A DNA stretch of 64,000 bases from Fibrobacterota bacterium (GTDB lineage Bacteria > Fibrobacterota > Chitinivibrionia > Chitinivibrionales > FEN-1185), in NCBI GenBank assembly GCA_003165595.1, contig PLWQ01000040.1, forward strand, positions 118,182 to 182,181. Direction: 5' to 3'. The notes beneath the pieces are model-generated. The model did not search any database and was not told where the DNA came from. It saw only the letters and a program-made list of their open reading frames with translations. The position numbers were made by a program, and so were the translations under genes. Numbering within the stretch: the stretch's first letter is position 1; each line of letters starts with the position of its first letter. Of the stretch, positions 44,959-54,061 are shown piece after piece.

Positions 44959-45834
44959 TTACTCTATGTTCTGTATTTGTTCCCGAATTTTTTCGACGTT
45001 TTCCTTGAGTGAGATAGACAAATGTGAAATCTCCGTGTCGTTTGCCTTTGATCCGATGGTGTTGGCCTCCCGGTTCATTTCCTGCAGCAGGAAATTCATC
45101 CGTTTCCCGATGGGCTCCTGGCTCTCAAAATCTTTTACAAACGCGCTGATGTGCGCCCGGAGCCTGGTGCATTCCTCGGAGATGTCCATTTTGTCGGCCA
45201 TTATCGCCACTTCCTGGGCGAGCCGGGAGGGGTCCGGCGGGTTCTTGAGCAGCTTGTCTATGCGGGCCGCCAGGTCCTTCGAATATTCTTCCACGCGCCG
45301 CGGCGCCCGCGCCTCCACGTCCTTCAGAAGCCGGGAAATCGCGTCGAGCATCTTCTTGAGATCGCGAACAATGTGTTCTCCCTCGGCAACCCGGGACTGC
45401 TGGAAATTGTCGAGCGCCTTGGCAAGAACAGGGGAGAAGTGCTTCCACGCGGTCTTCTCGTCGCCCTGCGCCGACCCGGGCTTGATAAAATCGCTAAAAT
45501 GCAAGAGGTCCGAAAGTGCTATGTCGCCGGCAAGTTTGTGCTTCTTCCTGATCTCGCGGAAAATGGCAAGGTAATTGTCCACGACGTCCTGGTCCCAGGT
45601 GAGTCGTCCGCCGACCTCTTCCTTGTCGCAGCCGATGTACGCCGACACGCTGCCGCGCGGTATTGCCTCGGAAATGGCAGACTTGATCTTCTGTTCGAGC
45701 CCGGCCAGCGACTTTGGCAGCCGCAGTTGCACATCGAGAAAGCGGTTGTTTACCGCGCGGATTTCCACGCGATACGCTCCCGAGGGCGTGCGGGCTTCGG
45801 CAAGTCCAAATCCTGTCATGCTTTTTATGGGCAT
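44959..45834 (-). CDS. yicC: YicC-family endoribonuclease
   Basis: 291 residues from ATG at 45834, after GGGAAGGG; the open frame upstream is not coding. The N-terminal motif IKSMTGFGLAEA (S-M-T-G-F-G) is diagnostic. The centre contains VEIRAVNNRFLDVQLRLPKS, and the C-terminal DUF1732 region is complete (EECTRLRAHISAFVKDFESQ, GKRMNFLLQEMNREANTIGS, KANDTEISHLSISLKENVEK). Members cleave RNA in E. coli and influence stress survival. First gene of the yicC-rpoZ-coaBC-udg-dnaB-mlaEF-radA run; its leader may hold the operon promoter around 45880-45920. Confidence 0.95.
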   Translation of the reverse strand: MPIKSMTGFGLAEARTPSGAYRVEIRAVNNRFLDVQLRLPKSLAGLEQKIKSAISEAIPRGSVSAYIGCDKEEVGGRLTWDQDVVDNYLAIFREIRKKHKLAGDIALSDLLHFSDFIKPGSAQGDEKTAWKHFSPVLAKALDNFQQSRVAEGEHIVRDLKKMLDAISRLLKDVEARAPRRVEEYSKDLAARIDKLLKNPPDPSRLAQEVAIMADKMDISEECTRLRAHISAFVKDFESQEPIGKRMNFLLQEMNREANTIGSKANDTEISHLSISLKENVEKIREQIQNIE

Positions 45835-46339
45835 ACCCTTCCCTTGCCGCCGAGAGGCGGACAAAAATGAGGCCGGCTGAGCTTTCTTAGTCGTTCTTGA
45901 GGAAAAACTTATTAAATATACATGAAACCCGCAATTCAATGGCGAGGAATTGGGCGCCCCGCCGCTTTGCGGCGGCGGCCCTCCTTACACGCTCGGCCAG
46001 TGGCCTCGGTACCGCCTGCCACTGTGGCCCTCCGGGCCGTGGTCAGGCGGTACTGCGCTCTGCGCACGTTTCAGTCCTGCCTGGCGCTGGGCATAAGGCT
46101 GTTGCCACAATTGTCAAGGTCCGCTTCCGCTATGGCCGATAAAGGATTTGCCTCTCAGCCTTTGACAAAAAGCCTGGATCGCCGGCTGTCCGGAGTCTTT
46201 CACTGTCAATTTCAACTTTTGACTCTCTCTGTGTACTCTGTGTCTCTGTGGTGAGCCTTATCTTCTTTGCGGTCTCTTTGCGTCCTTTGCGTCTTTGCGG
46301 TGAGTCTTCTCTTTCTTCTCCGTGCCTCCGTGGTGAACC
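45835..46339. other. Repeat-bearing intergenic region
   Basis: About 500 bases between yicC and the next minus-strand gene. It carries three related units at 46227-46255, 46276-46304 and about 46317-46337 (C-T-C-T-G-T-G-type, C-T-T-T-G-C-G-type and C-T-C-C-G-T-G-type), all ending in GTGGTGA/GCGGTGA. Open frames here are not protein-like. Confidence 0.6.
46227..46337 (+). repeat. Tandem cluster of three related 21-29-base dispersed repeats
   Basis: Unit 1 (46227-46255) CTCTGTGTACTCTGTGTCTC..., unit 2 (46276-46304) CTTTGCGTCCTTTGCGTCTT..., unit 3 (46317-46337) TCTCCGTGCCTCCGTGGTGA. All share the frame C-T-x-x-G-x-G...GGTGA; unit 2 is the same family as 38932-38960 and 39052-39080. Confidence 0.6.
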
Positions 46340-47176
46340 TTATTGCCGAATGAGCATCCTCGGAATCTCCCGACCCGAAAGATCAAAGAACCTCTCATCC
46401 GTTCCTGCGCCCTTTTTCCCTTCATCCGCCACTCGAATGTAAACCCCGGTACGAGGGGCCTCGAGCAGCGTGAAACACCGCTTCGACGGTTGCCGGTTTG
46501 CCTGAGCCGCCTGCACTTCGCCGTGCGTCGCAGTGATCCCGTCGGTGGCCGTGAAATTGGTATAGCCGTAATCTCCGTTGGTCTGTTCGTTAAATCCCAT
46601 GCCCGGATTCCCCGAAGTATAGGTGCTGTCGGTTGCCTGTCCCATTTGAACGCCGTTCTTGTACGCGGTGATAACATTCCCCACGATGGTCGCCTTGACA
46701 ACGTCCCCGGCTTTCGCCTGGTATTGAGAGCCGGTCGGGTTGGAGAGAACCGTGTAGTTCCCCAGCGGACCGTTCCACCGGACAATTAACAGGTAGGCAT
46801 TCGGCGGGAGCGAGAAGGTGATTTCATAGCCGTTGCACAGGTGCGGCGACAAGGTCGACCGCAAACGAAACTCCACCTCCGGGAAATTGTAGGCGTTGTT
46901 GACATACACCGTTGCCTGGGCCGTCTGGTTTGGTCCCCACGTTCCGGTCAGGAGCGCGGTCGCATCGGCATAGCGCGCCGGACCGGGGTGGGGGTGCGTC
47001 TCGCCCGGAGTCGTGGAAATGTCGCCCCAGTCGATCCCGGTGGCCGCGCCGTTGATCCAGTTGCCGCTCTCGGAAACGGGGCTCTCCGTGAGGGGGAAAG
47101 ACGTGGTATAGGTCCTTGCCCAACCGGTCATCCCCGTCACAACAAGTACAACCATCAGAACATGCACCCTGTTCAT
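46340..47176 (-). CDS. Secreted jelly-roll (concanavalin-like) protein
   Basis: 278 residues from ATG at 47176, after AAAGGAG. Signal peptide (VLMVVLVVTGMTGWA). The mature part is a strand-rich jelly-roll: TTSFPLTESPVSESGNWING (start of the fold), FRLRSTLSPHLCNGYEITFS, YLLIVRWNG and VVKATIVGNVITAYKNGVQM, the pattern of DUF1080/LamG-type carbohydrate-binding or 3-keto-disaccharide hydrolase domains. The C-terminus FFDLSGREIPRMLIRQ is a shortened FlgD-like tail. No catalytic residues could be assigned, so a glycan-binding role is most likely. It lies alone between yicC and a small membrane-protein gene. Confidence 0.65.
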   Translation of the reverse strand: MNRVHVLMVVLVVTGMTGWARTYTTSFPLTESPVSESGNWINGAATGIDWGDISTTPGETHPHPGPARYADATALLTGTWGPNQTAQATVYVNNAYNFPEVEFRLRSTLSPHLCNGYEITFSLPPNAYLLIVRWNGPLGNYTVLSNPTGSQYQAKAGDVVKATIVGNVITAYKNGVQMGQATDSTYTSGNPGMGFNEQTNGDYGYTNFTATDGITATHGEVQAAQANRQPSKRCFTLLEAPRTGVYIRVADEGKKGAGTDERFFDLSGREIPRMLIRQ

Positions 47177-47238
47177 AAATAGTCTCCTTTGGCAAGTACA
47201 AGACAGGATACGCGAGTGATTGGGCCGCAAGCGCCTGC

Positions 47239-47517
47239 CTATTTCATTGCCCGGGCATATCTGCGGATCGTCATTGAGATGCTTATCAAGGCCGATGCCC
47301 ACGCAGCCACACGAAACATCCAGAACAGCTTAATGCCGGCCAGGTGGAAATTCCCGAGCCATACGCGCATTGAATAGGATAGTACCAGAAGGAGAAACGT
47401 CAGAGAAATGTATGCGTAGTACTTGTCCTTTCGAATGAAAAACAGGCTGGAGAAGGCGACGAAATGAATTGCGAAAGCGATCAGCAGGGAAATAACGAGC
47501 CATTGTGGCATGCTCAT
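47239..47517 (-). CDS. Small membrane protein of unknown function
   Basis: About 92 residues if ATG at 47517 is used; the frame is open to ATG 47580 (113 residues), and neither start has a good ribosome-binding site. Three hydrophobic helices: WLVISLLIAFAIHFVAFSSL, YYAYISLTFLLLVLSYSMRV and WMFRVAAWASALISISM. The ends are basic. No family recognised. It is followed upstream by another membrane-protein gene in the same direction, 52 to 115 bases away depending on the start. Confidence 0.5.
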   Translation of the reverse strand: MSMPQWLVISLLIAFAIHFVAFSSLFFIRKDKYYAYISLTFLLLVLSYSMRVWLGNFHLAGIKLFWMFRVAAWASALISISMTIRRYARAMK

Positions 47518-47632
47518 ATCCAGACGCGAAAGATCAAACTTCCTGTCAGTCAGCCTTGACAAACACCGTATCACGGGCATTGGCGGCGCTCAGTCCTGCC
47601 TGAATCGTGCATCGTCGCTTTGGGAGAACCAA

Positions 47633-48319
47633 TCAAAGATTCAGCCTGTACGCCAGCCCGGATGCGGTAACGATAACCGGCAACGCCAGTCCCACCACCA
47701 TGTGAGTGATGCCCGCTCCCACCACCAGATCGTGATTTCCCTTGCTGAGCGCATAGGACTCAACGAATCCAAGCCCTATGTTGGCAAGCATCAGCCCTGC
47801 GTGAAGAAGGAACAGATCGCGGTGCACGTTGACGGAGCTGAGCGGCCGGTCGTCGGTTATCATGCGGGGCATGGTGAGTTCCATGGTCGCGGTTGCGGTG
47901 TAAGAAATTGTGGCAAGCGTAATCGTCCCGCCGTGGAGCACACGAAACATCTGGGATTGCGGGTCGCTCCACGCCTGAAGGATGCCGGCCTTGAACACGG
48001 CCGGGTTCGCGGTCTCCGACTCGCCTCCCCCGCCGTGAGCGCGGCAATATGCATGACCCGAAGCCTGGAGCGCAAAGAAATGGTACGTTCCCAAGGCGTC
48101 GCCGATCAGCAGCAGCCCCGCCGTCGTGAACGCAAACGCGCGGTGAACACGCGCAACGCTCACTTGGCGTTCCACAAACCTGTCAAGGTCCTGCTGAATG
48201 CTTGTGACAGAAGCAGCAGCTTGCGCCGCCGCGTCGCTCCTTGCCGAATCGGATGGCGAAGAAAAGGAAGGCAGCGACGACAAGAGAACAAGGAGGACAA
48301 GAAGAAACGATCGGGACAT
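47633..48319 (-). CDS. Membrane protein with conserved histidines
   Basis: 228 residues from ATG at 48319. Signal peptide or first helix FLLVLLVLLSSLPSFSSP, then a short helical segment. Four to five transmembrane helices follow, with histidines at helix ends: ARVHRAFAFTTAGLLLIGDA, RVLHGGTITLATISYTATAT, VHRDLFLLHAGLMLANIGLG and AGITHMVVGLALPVIVTA. Paired His in helices recall b-type haem cytochromes such as the b561 group, but no full motif is recognised. The periplasmic loop has C and a Gly run (AYCRAHGGGGES). Function unknown. Confidence 0.55.
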   Translation of the reverse strand: MSRSFLLVLLVLLSSLPSFSSPSDSARSDAAAQAAASVTSIQQDLDRFVERQVSVARVHRAFAFTTAGLLLIGDALGTYHFFALQASGHAYCRAHGGGGESETANPAVFKAGILQAWSDPQSQMFRVLHGGTITLATISYTATATMELTMPRMITDDRPLSSVNVHRDLFLLHAGLMLANIGLGFVESYALSKGNHDLVVGAGITHMVVGLALPVIVTASGLAYRLNL

Positions 48320-48700
48320 CGTGGTACCAATTGGAACGCAGGGTTGCTTTGCAACTCGGGACACCATCAAACTAAATCATGTTCGAAGGCAAGCAAAATT
48401 GATCCGCAATCTCCCCTTCTATATATAAATATATTCCGGGTTAGATTTTCTTAATTCGTACTACAGGCCCCAACGTGATGCCGGCCTTACATTAATTGGT
48501 ACATAGTTGGGGATTTTCCATTTTGTGCAGCGTGAACAAGCACAAGAGAATAGCCTTCGGCGTTTAATGGAAAGAGACCACGCCCTTAGGGCGTGGTGCA
48601 CAATGTTACGCTAAAGCGCTGTCGCGCTTTTCTTGAACGCGCTCGCCGCGAATCACGCCAAACAGGAAGAAATGAAACGCAAACGCAGGGAGGTTTTGTC
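48320..48700. other. Divergent intergenic region with hairpins and shared upstream module
   Basis: About 380 bases. It contains an upstream module similar to one at 57091-57169 (48419-48494), a tight hairpin ACCACGCCC-TTA-GGGCGTGGT (48577-48597) and a second hairpin AAAGCGC-TGTC-GCGCTTT followed by TCTT (48613-48634). Either hairpin could act in the leader of the esterase gene. Confidence 0.5.
48419..48494 (+). promoter_or_regulatory. Shared upstream module, copy A
   Basis: Starts CTATATATAAATATATTCC and ends GGCCTTACATTA about 64 bases later, like 57091-57169. It precedes a secreted hydrolase gene in both places. Function is inferred; it may be a promoter region. Confidence 0.35.
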
Positions 48701-50800
48701 ATGCGAAAAAGCTCAATAGTTTTATTAGCGCTTCTTTTCGTGCTCATACCGGCCGTACAACGGCCGATTGCCGCGACCATAATTCACGCATCCCATTTCA
48801 GCAAATACATGGGCAACAAAACGTGGTGGTACAATATCTATTTGCCCCCAAGCTATACTACCTCCACGACCACGAGGTATCCCGTTATTTACTTTCTTCA
48901 TGGCGCCGGCGGCGACGAAAACTCAATGACGGATTATATCAATAGCTTTGTCGACCCCTATATCACCCAGAAGAAGGTGCCGGAATGCATCGTGGTTCTT
49001 CCCAACGGCGGTCCGCAGGCCTTTTTTCTCGATAGCGGCATCGTCACCAATAATCAAAACATCAACCCCGATTCCTACATCATCAAAGAACTCATTCCTC
49101 ATATCGACAGCACCTACCGGACCCAAAGCGACAGAAAATCTCGCGCAATATCCGGTATGTCGATGGGAGGATACGGAACGTGGCATTTCGCCTTCAAGTA
49201 TCCGCAGCTGTTCTGCGCCGCGGGAGTGTTTTCCGCCGGCGGCCCGTATGTAAACAGCGTGCCCATATTTACCGGCTATAGCCCTGCGGATGACCCCCAC
49301 AAACTTGTCGTGGCCAACGCGGCTGCCCTCAGCGCCGGGATGCGGGTGTACGCTTCCGTAGGCGGCGTCGACTTTGGCCTCGTACCATACAACAACGACC
49401 TCTCCGATAGTTGCAGGATCTATAAAATTCCCTACGTATTTACCGTTGTTCCCAACGTGGGCCACGACTTGAACGGCCAGATGCAGCAAGATGGTTTGGC
49501 AGCAGTGCAATATGTCACCAATGCTTTCTTGGGTGTGCCGGCAATCCCGGTTCCGGACAGTTCAAACCCGCGATACCCCATAACGATGAGCGGGATAGTA
49601 ACGGACACGGGCGGTACGCCGATTCCCGGTGCTGTTGTGCAGCTTGAAAAAGAAGGACAAACAGCAACTACCGGGCCCGATGGACGATTTACTCTTGTCC
49701 TGAGCACCGCCATTCTTTCCTTGAAAAGCAATCTATCGCTCCGGAATAATCTTTCCGCAGCTATTCATAACGGTTTATTATGGGTGAATGTTGCGGCAAA
49801 ATCACCGGTAGAGATCACTACTTTTGATCTTACCGGCAAAGCACTTTCCACAGTCCGAAGGTCGATGGAAGCGGGAACGCATGGTGTAGCATTGCCCTAT
49901 CGCGGTACGGGGATTTATTTGTACAGGGTGAAATCGGGCGCCGGGGAATTAGTGCTTAAAGGCAATTCGGTTGGCGGAATGCTGTTTGGGAGTCCTGCGT
50001 TTGCCAAAGGTTCATCATCAAATCCCCTGTCAAAACTTGCACTCTATGCGGCTCCAACAGTTGATGTTATAGCTGTAACGAAAACCGGGTATTTGAATTA
50101 TCGGGTGGTAGCGACGAATTCCGATACAAGCGCAATAGCAATAGAGATGATTCCCGGCGCCGGAACGGTAACTGATGCGGACGGGAATGTATATCAGACG
50201 GTGAAGATAGGAAATCAGGAATGGATGGCCGAAAATTTGCGCGTGACAAAGTACAACGACGGCACACCTATCCCATTGGAAACCTCGGGGGCAAATTGGA
50301 ATAATGCAACCACGCCGAAATTCTGTTATTACAACAACACGGCAAATGCCGATACTATCAAGAAATTTGGAGCGATCTACAACGGATATGTCGTAAGTTC
50401 TTCAAATCCTAAGAAGATCGCGGTAGCGGGCTGGCATGTGCCCACCGATGCGGAGTGGAGTACTTTGCAGAATTACCTGACATCAAACGGCTACAATTGG
50501 GACGGAACCGCAACCAATGACAAAACAGCAAAATCACTGGCGGCAATGACCGGTTGGTTTCCGGATTCAACCACGGGAGTAATCGGCTGCGACTTGACAA
50601 AGAACAACAGAAGCGGTTTTTCGGCCCTTCCGGGCGGTCAACGCGACCTCAACGGTTGGTTCGACGGCATGGGCAGCTTCGGTTACTGGTGGAGCGCCAC
50701 GGGGAGCAATTATCATTACCTCTTCTTCCTCTACGACTTCCTTGGCGGCAGCGGCGTCGGCAGTACCGGCGGCTGCGCAGTCAGGTTGGTAAAGGGGTAG
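48701..50800 (+). CDS. Secreted CE1-type esterase with nested CarboxypepD_reg/FlgD-like domains and C-terminal FISUMP domain
   Basis: 699 residues from ATG at 48701, after AGGGAGG. Signal peptide (SIVLLALLFVLIPAVQRPIA). Residues about 30-275 are an esterase D/CE1 alpha/beta hydrolase: PVIYFLHGAGGDEN (oxyanion), ISGMSMGGYGTWHFAFKYP (nucleophile Ser in G-x-S-x-G) and VVPNVGHDLNGQ (His). About 290-320 start a carboxypeptidase-regulatory-like domain (MSGIVTDTGGTPIPGAVVQL) that resumes at VDVIAVTKTGYLNYRVVATN. Between them lies a FlgD-like tail domain (VEITTFDLTGKALSTVRR, GTGIYLYRVKSG). About 480-699 are FISUMP, the Fibrobacter major paralogous domain (VYQTVKIGNQEWMAENLRVT, AGWHVPTDAEWSTLQNYL). 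Likely a cell-surface acyl-polysaccharide esterase. Confidence 0.85.
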   Translation: MRKSSIVLLALLFVLIPAVQRPIAATIIHASHFSKYMGNKTWWYNIYLPPSYTTSTTTRYPVIYFLHGAGGDENSMTDYINSFVDPYITQKKVPECIVVLPNGGPQAFFLDSGIVTNNQNINPDSYIIKELIPHIDSTYRTQSDRKSRAISGMSMGGYGTWHFAFKYPQLFCAAGVFSAGGPYVNSVPIFTGYSPADDPHKLVVANAAALSAGMRVYASVGGVDFGLVPYNNDLSDSCRIYKIPYVFTVVPNVGHDLNGQMQQDGLAAVQYVTNAFLGVPAIPVPDSSNPRYPITMSGIVTDTGGTPIPGAVVQLEKEGQTATTGPDGRFTLVLSTAILSLKSNLSLRNNLSAAIHNGLLWVNVAAKSPVEITTFDLTGKALSTVRRSMEAGTHGVALPYRGTGIYLYRVKSGAGELVLKGNSVGGMLFGSPAFAKGSSSNPLSKLALYAAPTVDVIAVTKTGYLNYRVVATNSDTSAIAIEMIPGAGTVTDADGNVYQTVKIGNQEWMAENLRVTKYNDGTPIPLETSGANWNNATTPKFCYYNNTANADTIKKFGAIYNGYVVSSSNPKKIAVAGWHVPTDAEWSTLQNYLTSNGYNWDGTATNDKTAKSLAAMTGWFPDSTTGVIGCDLTKNNRSGFSALPGGQRDLNGWFDGMGSFGYWWSATGSNYHYLFFLYDFLGGSGVGSTGGCAVRLVKG

Positions 50801-50848
50801 AACCCTATTCACTTTCCTCTTTGCGGTGAATCCTGATTGTCCCGTCTG

Positions 50849-53515
50849 TCAGAAATCGACCTTATAGGCCGGCGGTTGTCCCAGCCGTCCGCAAAACGCG
50901 TTTACTTCTTTCTTGAGCTCGATCATTCTCAGTTCGCGGTCGACCATCACGTTGTTGAACCGGGTGAGTTCGTCGTTCTTAAGACGGAGCTCTTCGGAGG
51001 CCTGCAGGATCTGCTGTTCGGCGTTCCTGCGGTCGGTGATGTCGTGGGCCACGACAAACGCTCCGACGATTTTTCCGTCCTGATATTTGAACGTGGTATG
51101 GAGTATGCACCACAGCTCGGTCCCGTCCTTCTTCCTTCCCTTGAACTCAACGTATTCGGGAGGCGCTTCACCGGCTTGGGCTTTTTGCATCCGGTCAAGA
51201 AACAACGCCGCGCTTTCCTTGTCGAGCATGTCGTTTGGTTTCATCGCAAGGAGCTCGGCCTCGGTGTAGCCGAGCATTTTGCACATTTCGTCGTTGACGG
51301 ATTTGAACCTGTTTCCGGGGAAATCGATCTCGTAAATTGCGGAGGGCGCATGCTCGACAAGGAGCCTGTATTTCTCTTCGCTTTGGCGCAGTGCTTCCTC
51401 GGCCTTTTTGCGTTCGGTATTGTCCTTGTGGATCCACAGCCGGCCGTACCTTTTCTCCCCAAGGCGGATGGGCAGGAAGTCCCGAAGACATGTCCGGCCG
51501 TTTTGCATCCTCACGTCTTCGAATTTTACGGGTTGGTTACTACCCACAATTTCCCGGATTCGAGCCATCGCCGCATCGGGATCCGCATAGGAGGGCCGGA
51601 TTTTCTCAATCATTTCGCTTGCGGACAGTTTTGCCAGATCGGCGGGGGAGTCTTCCAGATCGAAAATCGCACAGTAGGCCTGATTGACAAATTCCACCCG
51701 GTTATCATCGGTGACCAACAGAATTCCAAACTGCATTTCCGAAAGAATCAAATAGAATCGCTTCAACGTGATCTGCAGTTGTTCTTCCATGAGCATGCGC
51801 TGGGTGATGTCGCTAAAGCAAATCGCCACCTTCCGGCTTTGCTCGCCGCCAAAGCGGAACGAATTCACATCGAACCAGCGGTTCAACGCTTTCGCTTCGT
51901 TCACAAACCGCGCCGGTTTACCGGTGAGGGCGATGTTGCCGTAGATTTGGAACCAAAAATCTTCGTGGTCCGGCGCAAGATCGCGCATCAATTTCCCCTC
52001 CGCGTCGTGCAGCCCGGTTTGCTCTTCGAACGTTTCATTCACTTCCAGGAATCGATAATCCACGGGTTTGCCGGAATCGTCGAAAACCATTTCGACAATG
52101 CAAAATCCTTCGATGAGCGAGTTGAACAGGAACCGGTAGCGTATTTCGGACAGCCGCAGCGCCTCCTCGGCAAGCTTGAGCTCGGTGACGTCGCGAATGT
52201 TGCCGTTTCTGTTGAGCGATTTGCCTTGGCTGTCCCTCAAAAGAGACATGCGGTTGGAAAGCCAGCGGTAGTCGCCGCTTTTGGTTCGCAGCCGGTATTC
52301 CACTTCCGTCCTGCCCACATCCTCAAGCCGCCCCAGCGCTGCCCGGAACGTCCGCCTATCGTCGGGATGGATTATCTCCATAGCCGCTTCGGCATCCTGG
52401 GCCATCAATTCTTCCGGCGAATATCCGACCACCGCTTCCGCGGAAGGGGACGCGTATTCGTAGCGGCCGGTTTGCACGTTGAGCCGATAGATGACGTCGA
52501 TGGAATTGTCAAGCACGGATCGAAGGCGGGCTTCGCTTTGGCGCAGTGCTTCCTCGGCCTTTTTGCGCCCGGTAAGGTCGCGGCAGGTGGAAATGTAGCC
52601 GGTTGGATTTCCGCGCTCGTCCGGTATCATTGCCGAGTGGACCTCAACGAACACCTGGCGTCCGTCCTTGGTCCGGTGGAACGCCTCGAATACGCCGCGG
52701 CCTGCGTTTCTCAGCCGCGCGGCATTTTTTTCCATGGTGGCGTCGACAAACTCGGATTGAAACAGCTCCACCGATGGTTTACCGATCGCTTCCTCTGCCG
52801 TCCAGCCGTACAAAGCCCATGCAGATTTGTTCCAGTAGTTGATGACGAAATCGGCATCGAGTCCTATCACCGGTTCATGGACATTTGCGAGCATAAAAGA
52901 TTGATATGCCAGTTTCTCCTCGGAGCGTTTGCGCGCGGTGATGTCGGTAAACGAAACGGTGACGCCCGAGATGGTACGGCGCGGGGTGAGCCGGGGAAAC
53001 ATGTGCCGAAGGTACCATTGTCCAAGGCATTGGACCTCTGCGGAAAGCGGCTCCCCGGTTTCCAGCACTCTTCCTGCGTCCGCCCCCATGTTCTCGCCTA
53101 CGCAGGAGTCGGAGAGCTGATCCACCGGCCTGTTCATGTCTCCTTTGGTCAGCTTGACAAGCCTGTTCATGGCGGGCGTAAAATTCCCTATGCGCAGTTT
53201 GTCGTCCAAAAACAGGGCGGGTATGTCGCTAACGGATTCAAGTTCCTCAAGTGCGTTACCGAGACGCGCGTTGGTTGCCTTGAGTTCCTCGCCGGTCGAG
53301 ATGAGTTCCTCGTTGGCTACGCGCAACTCTTCGTTCGTGGCGCGCAGTTCCTCGTTGGTGGTTTGGATCTCTTCGTTGAATACGGAGAGTTCTTCGTTGC
53401 GCTTCTGGAGTTCGTGTTCCTTGGCCGCCAGTTCGCGTTTCAGTTTGTCAATCATCGACGAGGATTTGGACGGGGTCCCCGCTTTTTTGGACTTGTTTTG
53501 CTCGGATGGTTTCAT
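50849..53515 (-). CDS. Multi-PAS sensor protein without output domain
   Basis: 888 residues from ATG at 53515, after GAGGCGG. The N-terminal coil (TTNEELRATNEELRVANEEL) and the first PAS (DIPALFLDDKLRIGNFTPAM) are the type found behind CheB-CheR methyltransferase fusions (PAS_10). Five more PAS/PAC units follow, with PAS signatures such as LRSVLDNSIDVIYRLNVQTG, FLFNSLIEGFCIVEMVFDDS and YRLLVEHAPSAIYEIDFPGN and the PAC links FTDITARKRSEEKLAYQSFM, CRDLTGRKKAEEALRQSEAR and VTELKLAEEALRLS. The end, ELTRFNNVMVDRELRMIELK, is a coil that normally leads into a kinase. No HisKA, HATPase, GGDEF or methyltransferase domain is present. Probably a cytosolic sensor that works through a partner. Confidence 0.85.
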   Translation of the reverse strand: MKPSEQNKSKKAGTPSKSSSMIDKLKRELAAKEHELQKRNEELSVFNEEIQTTNEELRATNEELRVANEELISTGEELKATNARLGNALEELESVSDIPALFLDDKLRIGNFTPAMNRLVKLTKGDMNRPVDQLSDSCVGENMGADAGRVLETGEPLSAEVQCLGQWYLRHMFPRLTPRRTISGVTVSFTDITARKRSEEKLAYQSFMLANVHEPVIGLDADFVINYWNKSAWALYGWTAEEAIGKPSVELFQSEFVDATMEKNAARLRNAGRGVFEAFHRTKDGRQVFVEVHSAMIPDERGNPTGYISTCRDLTGRKKAEEALRQSEARLRSVLDNSIDVIYRLNVQTGRYEYASPSAEAVVGYSPEELMAQDAEAAMEIIHPDDRRTFRAALGRLEDVGRTEVEYRLRTKSGDYRWLSNRMSLLRDSQGKSLNRNGNIRDVTELKLAEEALRLSEIRYRFLFNSLIEGFCIVEMVFDDSGKPVDYRFLEVNETFEEQTGLHDAEGKLMRDLAPDHEDFWFQIYGNIALTGKPARFVNEAKALNRWFDVNSFRFGGEQSRKVAICFSDITQRMLMEEQLQITLKRFYLILSEMQFGILLVTDDNRVEFVNQAYCAIFDLEDSPADLAKLSASEMIEKIRPSYADPDAAMARIREIVGSNQPVKFEDVRMQNGRTCLRDFLPIRLGEKRYGRLWIHKDNTERKKAEEALRQSEEKYRLLVEHAPSAIYEIDFPGNRFKSVNDEMCKMLGYTEAELLAMKPNDMLDKESAALFLDRMQKAQAGEAPPEYVEFKGRKKDGTELWCILHTTFKYQDGKIVGAFVVAHDITDRRNAEQQILQASEELRLKNDELTRFNNVMVDRELRMIELKKEVNAFCGRLGQPPAYKVDF

Positions 53516-54061
53516 GGATCCGCCTCGAATGGAGTCGGGGAGCGTGTGCGACAACAAGGACGCGCAACTTCGAACGACCGCATATTTCTGCTGCGTCAGG
53601 GAATTTCGTGCGCAGTACAAAATTAAACTAGTATTTGAAGAAGGTTGGGGCAATCAATATCCGGCGAGAGGAAATGCATATTCTGAGCCGGGAGGGTCGC
53701 CCCGGCCAGTGCAGGCTTTGAACAAAGATGCCTGGCTCGGTTAGCACGAGCGGTCCCCCCGCTTGAGGTCAGAGAGCCAGTCCTCGATTACGGGTTTTTT
53801 GAGAAGACCTGCGCTTGAAGATCCAGGCACTTCTTAGCTTCGACCTGAAGCCTCGAAACGCGTATCTTAAGGTTTGACAGAAGTTGACGGTAACACCTAT
53901 ATTTTTCCCCGAAGCCGAACAAGGTGCGGACGCCCGGAGAGGGTAGAACTACGGAGATCTAGTGACGGTAAAGGAACTTTTCCCGTCGTGCAGGTCGGCC
54001 CTCTAGCAGGTTCAAAGATCCGCGATAATTACAAATAACCACAAGACTGGCTGGCATCAAA
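53516..54061. other. Divergent intergenic region without recognisable features
   Basis: About 545 bases between the PAS gene and the thioredoxin-domain gene. Short frames only; no repeat family or terminator stands out. AATTAAACTAGTA near 53626 may belong to the PAS gene promoter. Confidence 0.4.

Noticed and set aside
50837-53626. 929-codon open frame on the plus strand
   Set aside because: It is antisense to the PAS protein, whose repeated PAS/PAC motifs are unmistakable. Long antisense frames arise from codon bias in GC-rich genes; no ribosome-binding site and no recognisable domain.
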